Shown here piece by piece: positions 28,789 to 38,115 of a stretch of 42,304 nucleotides of DNA. Location of the stretch: positions 1 to 42,304 of the forward strand of contig NZ_CAJXPA010000015.1 in the NCBI RefSeq assembly GCF_913058035.1, in the 5' to 3' direction. Each line of letters starts with the position of its first letter. Position 1 is the stretch's first letter. A program made the position numbers and the translations under genes. This DNA comes from an uncultured Paraglaciecola sp. Lineage in GTDB: Bacteria; Pseudomonadota; Gammaproteobacteria; Enterobacterales; Alteromonadaceae. Under the pieces are notes generated by a model that was not told the DNA's origin, ran no database searches, and saw nothing but the letters and a program-made list of their open reading frames with translations.

Positions 28789-31700
28789 ATGCCAAAACGT
28801 ACCGACATAAAAAGCATTTTGATTTTAGGCGCTGGCCCTATTGTGATAGGCCAAGCTTGTGAATTCGACTATTCAGGTGCACAGGCTTGCAAGGCCTTGC
28901 GCGAAGAAGGCTATAGAGTGATCTTGGTTAACTCAAACCCAGCCACCATTATGACCGACCCTGAGATGGCTGATGCCACCTACATTGAGCCTATTCACTG
29001 GGAAGTAGTGAAGAAGATCATCGAGAAAGAACGCCCAGATGCCATATTGCCCACTATGGGTGGACAAACTGCCTTAAACTGCGCTCTTGATTTAAATAAG
29101 TACGGTGTTCTTGCAGAGTTTGGCGTTGAAATGATCGGTGCTACTGCTGATGCGATTGATAAAGCTGAAGACAGAGAACGTTTTGATAAAGCTATGAAGT
29201 CGATTGGCTTGGCGTGTCCATATGCTGAAATTGCTCATACAATAGAAGAAGCTTTTGATGTGAGTACACGCATAGGATTCCCTTGTATTATCCGTCCATC
29301 TTTTACCATGGGTGGTTCAGGTGGCGGTATTGCCTACAATAAACAAGAGTTTGAAGAAATTTGTCGCCGTGGATTAGATTTATCACCTACTAGTGAATTG
29401 TTGATTGATGAGTCATTAATTGGTTGGAAAGAATACGAAATGGAAGTGGTCAGAGACAAAGCTGACAACGTGATTATTGTATGTACCATAGAAAATATAG
29501 ACCCTATGGGCGTGCATACAGGTGACTCTATTACCGTTGCTCCTGCACAAACCTTGACTGACAAAGAATTTCAAATCATGCGTAATGCGGCTATTGCAGT
29601 GCTACGTGAGATTGGAGTAGAGACTGGCGGTTCAAACGTCCAGTTTGGCGTAGACCCTAAAACCGGTCGCTTGGTTGTTATTGAGATGAACCCAAGGGTA
29701 TCTCGTTCTTCAGCTTTGGCATCAAAAGCGACAGGTTTCCCTATTGCTAGAGTTGCCGCTAAATTAGCTATTGGTTATACCCTCGATGAATTAGCCAACG
29801 ATATTACGGGCGGTTTAACCCCAGCCTCTTTCGAACCCACTATCGATTATGTAGTCACTAAAATACCACGTTTTAATTTTGAAAAGTTTGCCGGCGCTAA
29901 TGATCGTCTCACCACACAAATGAAATCAGTGGGCGAGGTCATGGCCATCGGTCGTAACCAACAAGAGTCATTACAAAAGGCATTACGCGGTTTAGAAGTC
30001 AATGTAAATGGTCTTGATTCTATTATCGACATTCATGCACCAGAGGCGAAAAGTACCATCATCCGTGAATTGCGTGAACCGGGTGCTGAACGTATTTGGT
30101 ATATTGCTGATGCGATGCGGATGGGCATGTCTGTAGATGACATTTTCGAATTAACTAATATTGACAGATGGTATTTGGTACAGATTGAAGAACTCATCAT
30201 TCTTGAACAACAAATTCATGAGTCTGGTTTATCTTCAATTGATGAAGATTTAATGAGAATACTTAAGCGTAAAGGATTTGCAGACTCCAGAATTGCTGAT
30301 CTAACCGGTGTAGATGAATCAGATGTACGTGAATTGCGTCGCAGTTTTAACATTCATCCCGTTTACAAGCGTGTTGATACTTGTGCGGCTGAGTTCTCAT
30401 CTGACACGGCTTATATGTATTCTACTTACGATGAAGAATGTGAGTCTAACCCAACTGACAATGATAAAATCATGGTGTTGGGCGGTGGTCCAAACCGTAT
30501 AGGGCAGGGAATTGAGTTTGACTATTGTTGTGTACATGCAGCGCTTGCTCTACGAGAAGATGGTTATGAAACTATTATGGTCAACTGCAACCCAGAAACA
30601 GTTTCTACTGATTACGATACTTCTGACCGTTTGTACTTCGAATCTGTGACCCTAGAAGATGTATTAGAGATTGTACGTATCGAAAAGCCTAAAGGCGTAA
30701 TTGTGCAATATGGCGGACAGACCCCTCTTAAATTAGCACGCGAATTAGAAGCGGCTGGTGTGCCTATTATTGGTACTTCACCAGATGCAATTGACAAAGC
30801 AGAGGACCGAGAGCGTTTCCAAAAAATGGTTAACAAACTTAATTTGAAGCAACCCGCTAATGCAACGGTTAGAAATTTGGAACAAGCCTTAGTGGCTGCA
30901 GATAAAATTGGTTTCCCATTAGTTGTGCGTCCTTCTTATGTTTTAGGTGGTCGTGCCATGGAAATCGTTTACGACATTAATGACCTTAAAAGATACTTAA
31001 ATAATGCAGTTAAAGTATCCAACGACTCACCGGTATTGTTAGATCGTTTTTTGGACGATGCTATAGAAGTTGATGTTGATGCTATTTGCGATGGTACAAA
31101 CGTGGTTATCGGCGGTATTATGGAGCATATCGAGCAAGCAGGTGTTCATTCTGGAGATTCTGCTTGTTCGCTACCGCCTTATTCATTAAGTGCTGAAGTG
31201 CAAGATGTGATGCGTCAACAAGTAAAAGCTATGGCATTGGAGTTGGGTGTAGTTGGTTTGATGAACACCCAATTTGCTGTAAAAGATGGCCAGGTGTATT
31301 TGATTGAAGTTAACCCCCGTGCTGCGCGAACTGTACCTTTTGTATCAAAAGCGACAGGCATGCCCTTAGCTAAAATTGGTGCAAGAGTGATGGTTGGTCA
31401 ATCATTAGTGTCACAAGGTATTACTAAAGAAATTATCCCTCCATTTTTCTCGGTTAAAGAAGTTGTTTTACCTTTTGCTAAGTTTCAAGGTGTTGATCCA
31501 CTACTTGGGCCTGAAATGCGCTCAACAGGTGAGGTTATGGGGGTAGGTGAAAGTTTCGAAGAAGCGTATGCAAAAGCTAATTTAGGTGCTAGTCAACCAA
31601 TCCCTGTTGGTGGTAAAGCGCTGTTGTCTGTTCGATTAAACGATAAAAATCGTGTAATAGAGTTAGGCCAAGCTATGATATCTAAAGGTTTCACATTAGA

Positions 31701-32007
31701 AGCGACTAAAGGTACAGCTACGGTATTAAATAATGCAGGTGTTGGATGTTCCATTGTTAATAAACTTAGTGAAGGTCGTCCTAATATTGTAGATGCTATC
31801 AAAAATGGCGAATATTGTTATATTGTGAATACGACCGAGGGTCGTCAAGCGATTAATGACTCTGTTTACATCCGCAAAGAAGCGCTATTAAACAAAGTGG
31901 CGTATACCACTACAATGAACGCTGCGTTTGCTACAGTTAACGCCAATAAAGCTGATGACAGAGCTCGAGTCACGTCAGTGCAAGAGCTACATAAACGTAT
32001 TTACTAA
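28789..32007 (+). CDS. carB: carbamoyl-phosphate synthase large subunit
   Basis: Predicted 1072-residue synthetase (E. coli 1073) that makes carbamoyl phosphate from bicarbonate, two ATP and ammonia tunnelled from CarA. The two homologous ATP-grasp halves are clear: N-terminal [20 protein letters not shown] near 14-33 and its counterpart [20 protein letters not shown] near 564-583. The oligomerisation region lies between them. The C-terminal allosteric domain from about residue 935 would bind ornithine and UMP. Length and motifs are intact. Confidence 0.98.
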   Translation: MPKRTDIKSILILGAGPIVIGQACEFDYSGAQACKALREEGYRVILVNSNPATIMTDPEMADATYIEPIHWEVVKKIIEKERPDAILPTMGGQTALNCALDLNKYGVLAEFGVEMIGATADAIDKAEDRERFDKAMKSIGLACPYAEIAHTIEEAFDVSTRIGFPCIIRPSFTMGGSGGGIAYNKQEFEEICRRGLDLSPTSELLIDESLIGWKEYEMEVVRDKADNVIIVCTIENIDPMGVHTGDSITVAPAQTLTDKEFQIMRNAAIAVLREIGVETGGSNVQFGVDPKTGRLVVIEMNPRVSRSSALASKATGFPIARVAAKLAIGYTLDELANDITGGLTPASFEPTIDYVVTKIPRFNFEKFAGANDRLTTQMKSVGEVMAIGRNQQESLQKALRGLEVNVNGLDSIIDIHAPEAKSTIIRELREPGAERIWYIADAMRMGMSVDDIFELTNIDRWYLVQIEELIILEQQIHESGLSSIDEDLMRILKRKGFADSRIADLTGVDESDVRELRRSFNIHPVYKRVDTCAAEFSSDTAYMYSTYDEECESNPTDNDKIMVLGGGPNRIGQGIEFDYCCVHAALALREDGYETIMVNCNPETVSTDYDTSDRLYFESVTLEDVLEIVRIEKPKGVIVQYGGQTPLKLARELEAAGVPIIGTSPDAIDKAEDRERFQKMVNKLNLKQPANATVRNLEQALVAADKIGFPLVVRPSYVLGGRAMEIVYDINDLKRYLNNAVKVSNDSPVLLDRFLDDAIEVDVDAICDGTNVVIGGIMEHIEQAGVHSGDSACSLPPYSLSAEVQDVMRQQVKAMALELGVVGLMNTQFAVKDGQVYLIEVNPRAARTVPFVSKATGMPLAKIGARVMVGQSLVSQGITKEIIPPFFSVKEVVLPFAKFQGVDPLLGPEMRSTGEVMGVGESFEEAYAKANLGASQPIPVGGKALLSVRLNDKNRVIELGQAMISKGFTLEATKGTATVLNNAGVGCSIVNKLSEGRPNIVDAIKNGEYCYIVNTTEGRQAINDSVYIRKEALLNKVAYTTTMNAAFATVNANKADDRARVTSVQELHKRIY

Positions 32008-32029
32008 TTTGACCATTGGCAACAATTAA

Positions 32030-32056
32030 GGGATAAATTGAAGTTCAGTTTGTCCC
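32030..32056 (+). promoter_or_regulatory. hairpin between carB and greA
   Basis: GGGATAAATTG and CAGTTTGTCCC pair over 11 positions with two G-U wobbles and a five-base loop. No T-run follows immediately. It could be a weak carAB terminator or a greA leader structure. Confidence 0.4.
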
Positions 32057-32125
32057 ATAGTTGAAAAGTCATTTTTAGTACCCATTAATTTGAATCAAAT
32101 AACAAAAAATAAGAGAGTTGTTGAT

Positions 32126-32602
32126 ATGACCCTATATCCAATGACAGCTAAAGGAGCAGAATTGCTTCGTGAAGAGTTGAAATATTTAAAATCGGTTAAA
32201 AGACCTCAGATTGTTAAATCCATTGCTGAGGCAAGAGAACATGGCGACCTGAAAGAAAATGCTGAGTATCACGCTGCGCGTGAGCAACAAAGTTTTTGTG
32301 AAGGACGTTTACAGGATATTGAAGGTAAGCTTTCTAATATACAAATAATAGATGTCACCAAAATGACCAACAATGGTAAGGTTATTTTTGGTACGACGGT
32401 GACTATTATCAATTTGAAAACCGATGAAGAGATCACCTATCAGATAGTGGGTCAGGATGAAGCTGATATTAAAAATAATTTAATTTCGGTTGGCTCGCCT
32501 ATAGCCCGTGGGTTGATTGGTAAGTCCTTAGACGACGTTGTCAATATTCAAACACCTAAAGGTGCGGTTGAGTTTGAGATAATCGCTGTTGAATACATTT
32601 AG
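32126..32602 (+). CDS. greA: transcript cleavage factor GreA
   Basis: Predicted 158-residue factor that binds the RNA polymerase secondary channel and promotes cleavage of backtracked RNA. The N-terminal coiled coil (about 1-75) carries the acidic tip residues Asp41 and Glu44 in [19 protein letters not shown]. The C-terminal FKBP-like domain follows. The ATG at 32126 gives exactly the E. coli length. The upstream TTG at 32090 would add 12 unrelated residues. It lies 118 bases after carB, a neighbour order common in this class. Confidence 0.97.
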   Translation: MTLYPMTAKGAELLREELKYLKSVKRPQIVKSIAEAREHGDLKENAEYHAAREQQSFCEGRLQDIEGKLSNIQIIDVTKMTNNGKVIFGTTVTIINLKTDEEITYQIVGQDEADIKNNLISVGSPIARGLIGKSLDDVVNIQTPKGAVEFEIIAVEYI

Positions 32603-32631
32603 ATAACCATTCTTTTCTTTAGTGCTGCATA

Positions 32632-32668
32632 AAGACTGAGCAACAAAAATATTTTATTGCTCAGTCTT
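32632..32668. terminator. long hairpin shared by greA and a convergent small ORF
   Basis: A 12-bp perfect stem AAGACTGAGCAA/TTGCTCAGTCTT with an A/T-rich interior that can pair further. It lies 30 bases after greA and 11 bases after the minus-strand ORF at 32679-32843. It lacks a strong T-run on the plus strand, so efficiency is uncertain. Confidence 0.6.
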
Positions 32669-32678
32669 GGTCGTTAAA

Positions 32679-32843
32679 TTATTTAATAATATTGCCAGTT
32701 TTGTTAATGGTATCCAGTATTTCTTTAAGAATCAGTGTTATAAATTGTGTCAGTTTATAACGTCCCTTAACAAAATATCGAAAACCTAAATAAGCTAGCC
32801 TCCTTATAAGAAATTCCTTTTTTTTGGGTTTACGAATGGGCAT
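32679..32843 (-). CDS. 54-residue basic hypothetical protein
   Basis: An ATG at 32843 opens a 54-codon frame ending in TAA at 32679. The product is strongly basic at the N-terminus (MPIRKPKKKEFLIRRLAYLG), with aromatic and basic residues in the middle and an amphipathic-looking Leu/Ile-rich C-terminal half. It could bind membrane or nucleic acid. I recognise no family. Support: convergent placement against greA with a hairpin just beyond its stop. Against: no good ribosome binding site (only AGG 14 bases upstream). Confidence 0.4.
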   Translation of the reverse strand: MPIRKPKKKEFLIRRLAYLGFRYFVKGRYKLTQFITLILKEILDTINKTGNIIK

Positions 32844-33073
32844 TGTCTATTTTACAACCTATATAAAGCTCGAGCTGTAGCTACATTTTATTAAATATGT
32901 TGAACTACATTGAATACATCATTTTATTACTGAAAATCAAATGACATCCTGTCACTAAATCTGATCAAGATATGTCCAAACGCACAAAAGATAACGTTTT
33001 GGCATAGTATTTCTATTAGTTTGAATTGGAATATTCAATAATTAGCATGTTATTAACAAGATAAGGACAAAAT
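32844..33073. other. promoter-bearing gap before the propeller gene
   Basis: No gene seen. This should hold the promoters of the divergent small ORF and of the beta-propeller/exporter operon, but no confident -35/-10 pair was found. Confidence 0.4.
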
Positions 33074-34186
33074 ATGAGAAGGTCCAATATATTTTTAGCC
33101 ATATTGCTCTCTGGTATTGCCACTAATGTAAGTGCCCAGGGACAATTTGATTTATTGCAGATCCCTGCATTAAAAAGTGATATAGCTAATAAAAGCATTA
33201 TTACCAGTATCATCCAACACAAAAATCAGGTCCTTGCAGTAGGCGAACGCGGACACGTTTTAACGTGGACCGATATGGACAACTGGCAACAGCAGATTGT
33301 ACCTGTCAGCTTAACTTTGACTGGTATCACTACTTTGAACGATGGAACACGGTTTGTGGTTGGCCATGATTCGATTATTTTGAAAAGTGAGCCAAAAAGT
33401 GACAAATGGTCCAAGGTGTTTGACGGTAATGAATTAACTAAATTAAAAATTACCTATATTGGTAAAAAGATTGTTAACTTTCAAGAACACCTTGAAGAGT
33501 TAACAGACGAGAATGAGATTGCAGATCTTCAATATGACATCGAGGATCTTGAATTTAATCTTGAAGACGCTCAGATTGAACTAAAAAATGGACCTAATAA
33601 ACCATTATTAGGCATTACTGTTAATGACAACGATCAGCTATTTGCTGTAGGCGCGTACGGCACACTTCTCACCAGTGTTGACTTGGGTGACACTTGGCAG
33701 TTAATTGACGGCCAAGTTCAGAATCCAAGCCAATATCACTTGAATTCAATTGTTACAGCCGACAATGGATTTATGTATATTGTGGGTGAGAATGGTCTTG
33801 GTTTTTCGTCAATCAATAACGGACAAACATGGCAAACAATGGACATGCCTTATGATGGAAGTCTATTTGGCATTACCGCAAAACAAAACTCCCTTGTGGC
33901 TTTTGGTCTTCAAGGTAATTTCATGGTATCTAACGATAATGGTCAATCATGGAAAGCCTCAAATATAGGTAGTAGTGCCAGTTTATTAGGCGGTGTGATT
34001 GCAGATGACATGACTGTTAGTTTAGTTGGGCATGGAGGTGTCATTGTAAGGTTTAATGTCAATGATATTTCAAATCTTAGTCTTCACCGACATCCGTCGA
34101 GCGCCGTTTTTTCTTCGGTAGTTATACGTGACAATAGCTTAGTATTAGCCGGCCAATTTGGCATGACTACTTGGTTGGTTAAATAA
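33074..34186 (+). CDS. secreted YCF48-like beta-propeller protein
   Basis: Predicted 370-residue periplasmic protein. A signal peptide (1-21, cleavage after VSA) is followed by blades with the YCF48/BNR pattern: LAVGERGHVLTW, VVGHDSIILKSE, FAVGAYGTLLTSVDLGDTW, YIVGENGLGFSSINNGQTW, VAFGLQGNFMVSNDNGQSW, LVGHGGVIVRF and LAGQFGMTTWL, about seven in all. Between the second and third blades a charged stretch (about 120-172; many Glu, Asp, Leu) looks like a coiled-coil or helical insert, unusual for a propeller. AAGGA lies before the ATG. The exporter gene starts eight bases after its stop. This pairing is common in marine gammaproteobacteria, often with DUF1302/DUF1329 genes that are absent here. 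Likely an accessory part of the exporter. Confidence 0.8.
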   Translation: MRRSNIFLAILLSGIATNVSAQGQFDLLQIPALKSDIANKSIITSIIQHKNQVLAVGERGHVLTWTDMDNWQQQIVPVSLTLTGITTLNDGTRFVVGHDSIILKSEPKSDKWSKVFDGNELTKLKITYIGKKIVNFQEHLEELTDENEIADLQYDIEDLEFNLEDAQIELKNGPNKPLLGITVNDNDQLFAVGAYGTLLTSVDLGDTWQLIDGQVQNPSQYHLNSIVTADNGFMYIVGENGLGFSSINNGQTWQTMDMPYDGSLFGITAKQNSLVAFGLQGNFMVSNDNGQSWKASNIGSSASLLGGVIADDMTVSLVGHGGVIVRFNVNDISNLSLHRHPSSAVFSSVVIRDNSLVLAGQFGMTTWLVK

Positions 34187-34194
34187 GGATATTT

Positions 34195-36528
34195 ATGGAA
34201 AAGTCTCCATCAAAATTTGAACAAACGATCGAAAATATTTTATTCAGTAAACGTGTGGCTATCTTGAGCATAATAAGTGTTCTATTTGTTCTTCTATCTA
34301 TTCAGGCAGTGCAGGTTAAGCCAGAAGCTAGTTTCACTAAGATGATCCCTGGTCAACATGAATTTATCAATAATTTCTTAACCTACCGTAAAGAACTTGC
34401 AGGACTGGGCAACGTGGTGCGCGTCGTGGTTGAGAACACCAACGGTGACATATTTGAACCACAGTTTCAGGAAATATTAAAACAAGTGACTGACGAAGTG
34501 TTTTTTATTCCTGGCGTCAATCGAAATGAGCTTAAATCATTATGGACACCTAATGTCAGGTGGGCAGAGGTCACAGAGGAAGGGTTTGTCGGGGGAGCAG
34601 TTATTCCTGATGGCTATGATGGTTCAGAAGAATCTCTCAGAAAGCTGCAAACCAACACCCTAAAATCAGGACAAGTCGGCGTACTAGTTGGCAATAATTT
34701 TAAATCAGCAATGATCTTGGCCCCACTTCAAGATATCAATCCAGAAACTGGCTTGCCCTTAGATTATCGAAATTTATCCAATAAATTAGAATCAGAAATA
34801 AGAGATAAATATCAAACAGATTCTGTGCAAATAAGAATCGTGGGTTTTGCAAAAGTAGTCGGTGATTTAATTGATGGTGCTTTGCAAGTCGTTATCTTTT
34901 TTGGGCTAGCTGTTGCCATCACTTTTGTACTTTTACTTTTGTACTCTAGATGTTTAAAAAGTACCTTTGCTGTTTTATTCTTTTCTATTTTTGCAGTGAT
35001 TTGTCAGTTAGGTATTCTTAACTTATTAGGCTATGGAATAAATCCTTACTCAATGCTCGTACCTTTTTTGGTGTTTGCGATTGGCGTTAGTCATGGGGTG
35101 CAAATCATTAATTCGATTATTTACCATTCGGTAAATGGTCATAATAAAGCTAAGTCTGCAAAGCTGGCATTTCGATCATTAGTTGTGGCTGGTATGACCG
35201 CTTTGGTAAGTGATGCCATAGGTTTCACTACTTTGATGGTCATCGATATTGGTGTTATCCAAGAACTAGCCATAGCGGCCAGTATTGGTGTGGCGGTGAT
35301 CATAGTGACCAACTTGATAGCCTTGCCTATTGTGATGAGTTATGTGGGAGTAACAAAGTCAGCAGTCAATCATGCGCGAAAATCATTAGAGCATATTTCT
35401 GTTGTAGAAAGGTTTTTTGCTAATTTCGCCAAGCCTTTTATGGCAAAAATAGCGCTAGCGGTCGGCGCTGTGTTATTTGTGGTTGGGTTATATTTTTCTC
35501 AGTTCATGAAGATTGGTGATCTAGATGCAGGTGCACCTGAATTGCGACCTGATTCGGTTTATAACTTAGACAATGCCTACATAGTTGAGAACTACAGCAC
35601 TAGTACTGACGTATTTGTGGTAATGGCTAAAACTGCACAAGAGCAATGTATTAAATATGACAACTTAGTTTGGATTGATCAATTTCAATGGAGCATTAGA
35701 AACACGCCTGGTGTACAAGATGTTAAATCCATTGCAGATGTATCCAAATTTGGCATATTTGGCATGAATGAAGGCTCTATTAAGTGGTTTGGTTTGAACC
35801 GTAATCAATTCGTTACCAATGCGTCTTTGGCTAAAGTTCCTCCAGGCTTAATTAATCAGGACTGTAGTATGGCCCCGGTACTGATATTCCTGAATGATCA
35901 TAAAGCAGACACGTTGCAAAATGTGGTTGATGCGGTCAATGCATTTGTTCTAGAGAACCCACCTCAAGATATCGAATTTTTGATGGCAGCAGGTAATGCG
36001 GGCATCGAGTCTGCGACAAATATGGTGATAGAAGAAGCACAAACAGAAATGTTAATATGGGTGTATTCTGTGGTTATTGCTTTATGTTTGATCACTTTTA
36101 GATCTGTGCGTACAGTCATTAGTATTGTTGTGCCATTAGTCTTAACCTCAATATTAAGTCAGGCACTAATGGCAGTTTTAGGTATTGGAGTTAAAGTCGC
36201 CACTTTACCTGTTATTGCTCTAGGGGTAGGTATAGGTGTGGATTATGGTATTTACATCTTCAGTAAAGTAAAAGAGGCCTTAACTATGAATAAGTCGCTT
36301 TATGACACCTATTTGTATGCGCTTAATCAAACGGGTAAGGCGGTCGCTTTCACGGGTATTACTTTAGCCATAAGTGTAGCAACGTGGGTATTCTCACCCA
36401 TTAAGTTTCAAGCCGATATGGGACTATTATTAACCTTTATGTTTTTACTTAATATGTTGGGTGCACTAACCTTAATTCCTGCCTTAGCTTGGGCATTGAG
36501 AATTGGTAATAAGCCAACAGTTAAGTAG
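34195..36528 (+). CDS. RND/MMPL-family exporter
   Basis: Predicted 777-residue inner-membrane transporter of the RND superfamily, in the single-protein MMPL/HpnN-like group that moves lipids or hydrophobic compounds. One membrane helix (about 21-41), a periplasmic loop (about 45-225), a helix cluster (about 230-385) with FAIGVSHGVQ, a second single helix (about 415-435), a second loop (about 440-640) and a final cluster with LGVGIGVDYGIYIFSK give the duplicated 6+6 plan. In the first half the Asp usually found in GxGxD is Ser (GVSHG), while the second half keeps Asp. It forms an operon with the propeller gene, whose stop overlaps its ribosome binding site. No outer-membrane or adaptor gene is near. 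Confidence 0.88.
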   Translation: MEKSPSKFEQTIENILFSKRVAILSIISVLFVLLSIQAVQVKPEASFTKMIPGQHEFINNFLTYRKELAGLGNVVRVVVENTNGDIFEPQFQEILKQVTDEVFFIPGVNRNELKSLWTPNVRWAEVTEEGFVGGAVIPDGYDGSEESLRKLQTNTLKSGQVGVLVGNNFKSAMILAPLQDINPETGLPLDYRNLSNKLESEIRDKYQTDSVQIRIVGFAKVVGDLIDGALQVVIFFGLAVAITFVLLLLYSRCLKSTFAVLFFSIFAVICQLGILNLLGYGINPYSMLVPFLVFAIGVSHGVQIINSIIYHSVNGHNKAKSAKLAFRSLVVAGMTALVSDAIGFTTLMVIDIGVIQELAIAASIGVAVIIVTNLIALPIVMSYVGVTKSAVNHARKSLEHISVVERFFANFAKPFMAKIALAVGAVLFVVGLYFSQFMKIGDLDAGAPELRPDSVYNLDNAYIVENYSTSTDVFVVMAKTAQEQCIKYDNLVWIDQFQWSIRNTPGVQDVKSIADVSKFGIFGMNEGSIKWFGLNRNQFVTNASLAKVPPGLINQDCSMAPVLIFLNDHKADTLQNVVDAVNAFVLENPPQDIEFLMAAGNAGIESATNMVIEEAQTEMLIWVYSVVIALCLITFRSVRTVISIVVPLVLTSILSQALMAVLGIGVKVATLPVIALGVGIGVDYGIYIFSKVKEALTMNKSLYDTYLYALNQTGKAVAFTGITLAISVATWVFSPIKFQADMGLLLTFMFLLNMLGALTLIPALAWALRIGNKPTVK

Positions 36529-36536
36529 CTAATCAA

Positions 36537-36568
36537 TTATAAGGTTACCGCTATGAGTAACCTTATAA
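36537..36568 (+). terminator. hairpin after the exporter gene
   Basis: A 12-bp perfect stem TTATAAGGTTAC/GTAACCTTATAA with an eight-base loop, starting nine bases after the stop codon. No T-run follows, so it may protect the 3' end rather than terminate. Confidence 0.5.
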
Positions 36569-36640
36569 CTTGAAGATAAATACACATAGTAAAGTGTGTT
36601 GTTTGAATTAAACCCTATTCACTGACCTAGACTTAGATTA

Positions 36641-36681
36641 AATAGAGGACAAGTAGTTAACTACTTGTCCTCTATTTTTGT
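36641..36681 (+). terminator. 36-bp perfect palindrome with T-run, operon terminator
   Basis: AATAGAGGACAAGTAGTT at 36641-36658 is followed directly by its exact complement through 36676, then TTTG. The 16-bp or longer stem with a tiny loop and T-run is a strong intrinsic terminator for the propeller/exporter operon. Confidence 0.85.
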
Positions 36682-36788
36682 AGAGCTTATGGCAATTAAT
36701 TTAGAGTGAAATGATCAGAACCGTTTGTCATTTATGTGCCACTACATTAAACCAAAAAGGTAGGTATTTCGTTAAATAGTACTTTTTG

Positions 36789-37739
36789 TTTGATAATCCA
36801 TCTATTGAAGATATTAGCTTGGAATAATGGCGCTTGTCTATTAATTGGAATTGCAAATAAGATTGTTGAGTAGCTCAGCACCCCAGCGACACTGACCTTT
36901 CTTGAATGCTTCCTGAGTTAAAATTTCTCTTTTTTCTCCATCGCTTTCACATATCGGGGCGCCAATTTAGTTGGAATAAGTTTATCTAAATTGGTTGGGC
37001 TCATATCAAATAATCATAGATGTTTATTACTTCAAAGTGGTCATCAATTGCAACTATGAAAAGCGATATCACAACTTCAATTTAACAAAACCACATACAA
37101 CGTGGTTAATTAATTTACTCCAGCTTAGGACATCACGCATTTATGATCTCCTAAGGCTGAATACATATTACAGCGTGACGATCATATTTTTAGCCATTCA
37201 TAAGGTTTTGTATAGTTGTTGTCGGTGCAATTATACTTTTACAGACCCTTGATAATCCTTTACGAATAGCGGCGTAAACTAGACACATTAGTCTTTTTTC
37301 TAGAATATTTACATATTGGTAAGACGCACGTTTGGCTGCTGTATCTCACCTTTGGAGTAATTATTTATGTTGCCTCAGAGTCAACTTATTCTTAACTTAC
37401 GGCACCTCTACACCCCCAAAATAATTTGCATGGGCATGACTATTAATAATTGACTTGGCATAGAATTCACCCAACTTTTGAGTGACTAATGAAAATGTGG
37501 ATTTGATGTAACGGACGACAATAAAGGATCGAATATTGTCCAACCTGTTTCACCTTTTATGAAGGAAATATTGTGTGAATCACAATCTCGAACTTGATAA
37601 ATTTGTTATGTAACTTATGTAACTTATGTAACTTATGTAACTTATGTAACTTATGTAACTTATGTAACTTATGTAACCTATATAAGCCAAAAGATATGCC
37701 GAATCGTGCTAATGGCTCTAAAATTGGGTTAATCGTATT
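36789..37739 (-). pseudogene. heavily decayed alkylsulfatase (SdsA/BDS1-type metallo-beta-lactamase fold)
   Basis: Five blocks in the order of an alkylsulfatase read on the minus strand with frameshifts between them. (1) 37739-37680, NPILEPLARFGISFGLY. (2) 37605-37511, QIYQVRDCDSHNISFIKGE then TGWTIFDPLLSS. (3) 37510-37397, STFSLVTQKLGEFYAKSII then NSHAHANYFGGVEVP and a stop. (4) 37336-37190, AKRASYQYVNILEKR then LVYAAIRKGLS. (5) 37001-36789, NLDKLIPTKLAPRYVKAM, then in other frames GQCRWGAELLNNLIFAIP. Block 3 is the metal site, normally HSHVDHFGG: Asp and the last His are Asn and Tyr here. Functional enzymes are about 650 residues and cleave alkyl sulfates; most of the region between blocks 4 and 5 is deleted. 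An array of 9-bp repeats sits between blocks 1 and 2. Confidence 0.75.
37606..37677 (-). repeat. eight-copy 9-bp minisatellite
   Basis: Eight perfect tandem copies of TTATGTAAC (GTTACATAA on the minus strand), 72 bp. On the minus strand, in the frame of the following alkylsulfatase block (QIYQVR), each unit reads Val-Thr-stop. The intact gene should read Lys-Val-Thr-Asp-x-Ile-Tyr-Gln-Val-Arg at this point, so the unit appears to be three of its codons with the Asp codon mutated to TAA, multiplied eightfold. Confidence 0.95.
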
Positions 37740-38115
37740 GTGGTGAGTATTACTTTTATTCAGACTCGGCGAAAATTATACTCGACAATAAAGCGTCACA
37801 CATTAGGAATAGTGTAATACCATCAAGAAGGTTTTTAAAGCATCCAACATATGGCGATTATAAACTTTTGCAGGGTAGCAAATTTATCTTTTATGGCATT
37901 ATCGAAAAGGATCTTATAGGAGTATTTTGGACTAGATCCCATATTTACTGACTTATTCTATTCGTCGGTAATGTGCCATTTGCAGACCTTAGGCTCTAGT
38001 TTAAAAAGGACAGTAAACGACCTGTTGCGGTCATTAGTAACGGTGGAATTATGAGCACCTATCGGAATTATCTTAAAATTAAAATAGGTGTCTTCATAAA
38101 TATCTGCAAACAAGT
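37740..38115. other. no gene; holds first copy of a 49-bp repeat
   Basis: Apart from the repeat at 37938-37986 nothing is recognisable. The upstream end of the alkylsulfatase pseudogene may extend to about 37790 on the minus strand but cannot be followed with confidence. Confidence 0.5.
37938..37986 (+). repeat. 49-bp dispersed repeat, copy A
   Basis: From CCCATATTTA to TTGCAGA this segment matches 39501-39549 without gaps at 39 of 49 positions by eye, with the shared core CGTCGG and ATGTGCCA. Weaker similarity extends about 15 bases to the left. The two copies are direct repeats on either side of the solute-binding protein gene. Confidence 0.8.

Noticed and set aside
36995..37252. 85-codon plus-strand open frame
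   Set aside because: It is antisense to the alkylsulfatase pseudogene and has no ribosome binding site or family resemblance.
37606..37677. Tandem repeats as a possible CRISPR array or replication iterons
   Set aside because: The units are contiguous 9-mers with no spacers, no cas or replication genes are near, and the unit is explained by the surrounding pseudogene frame.
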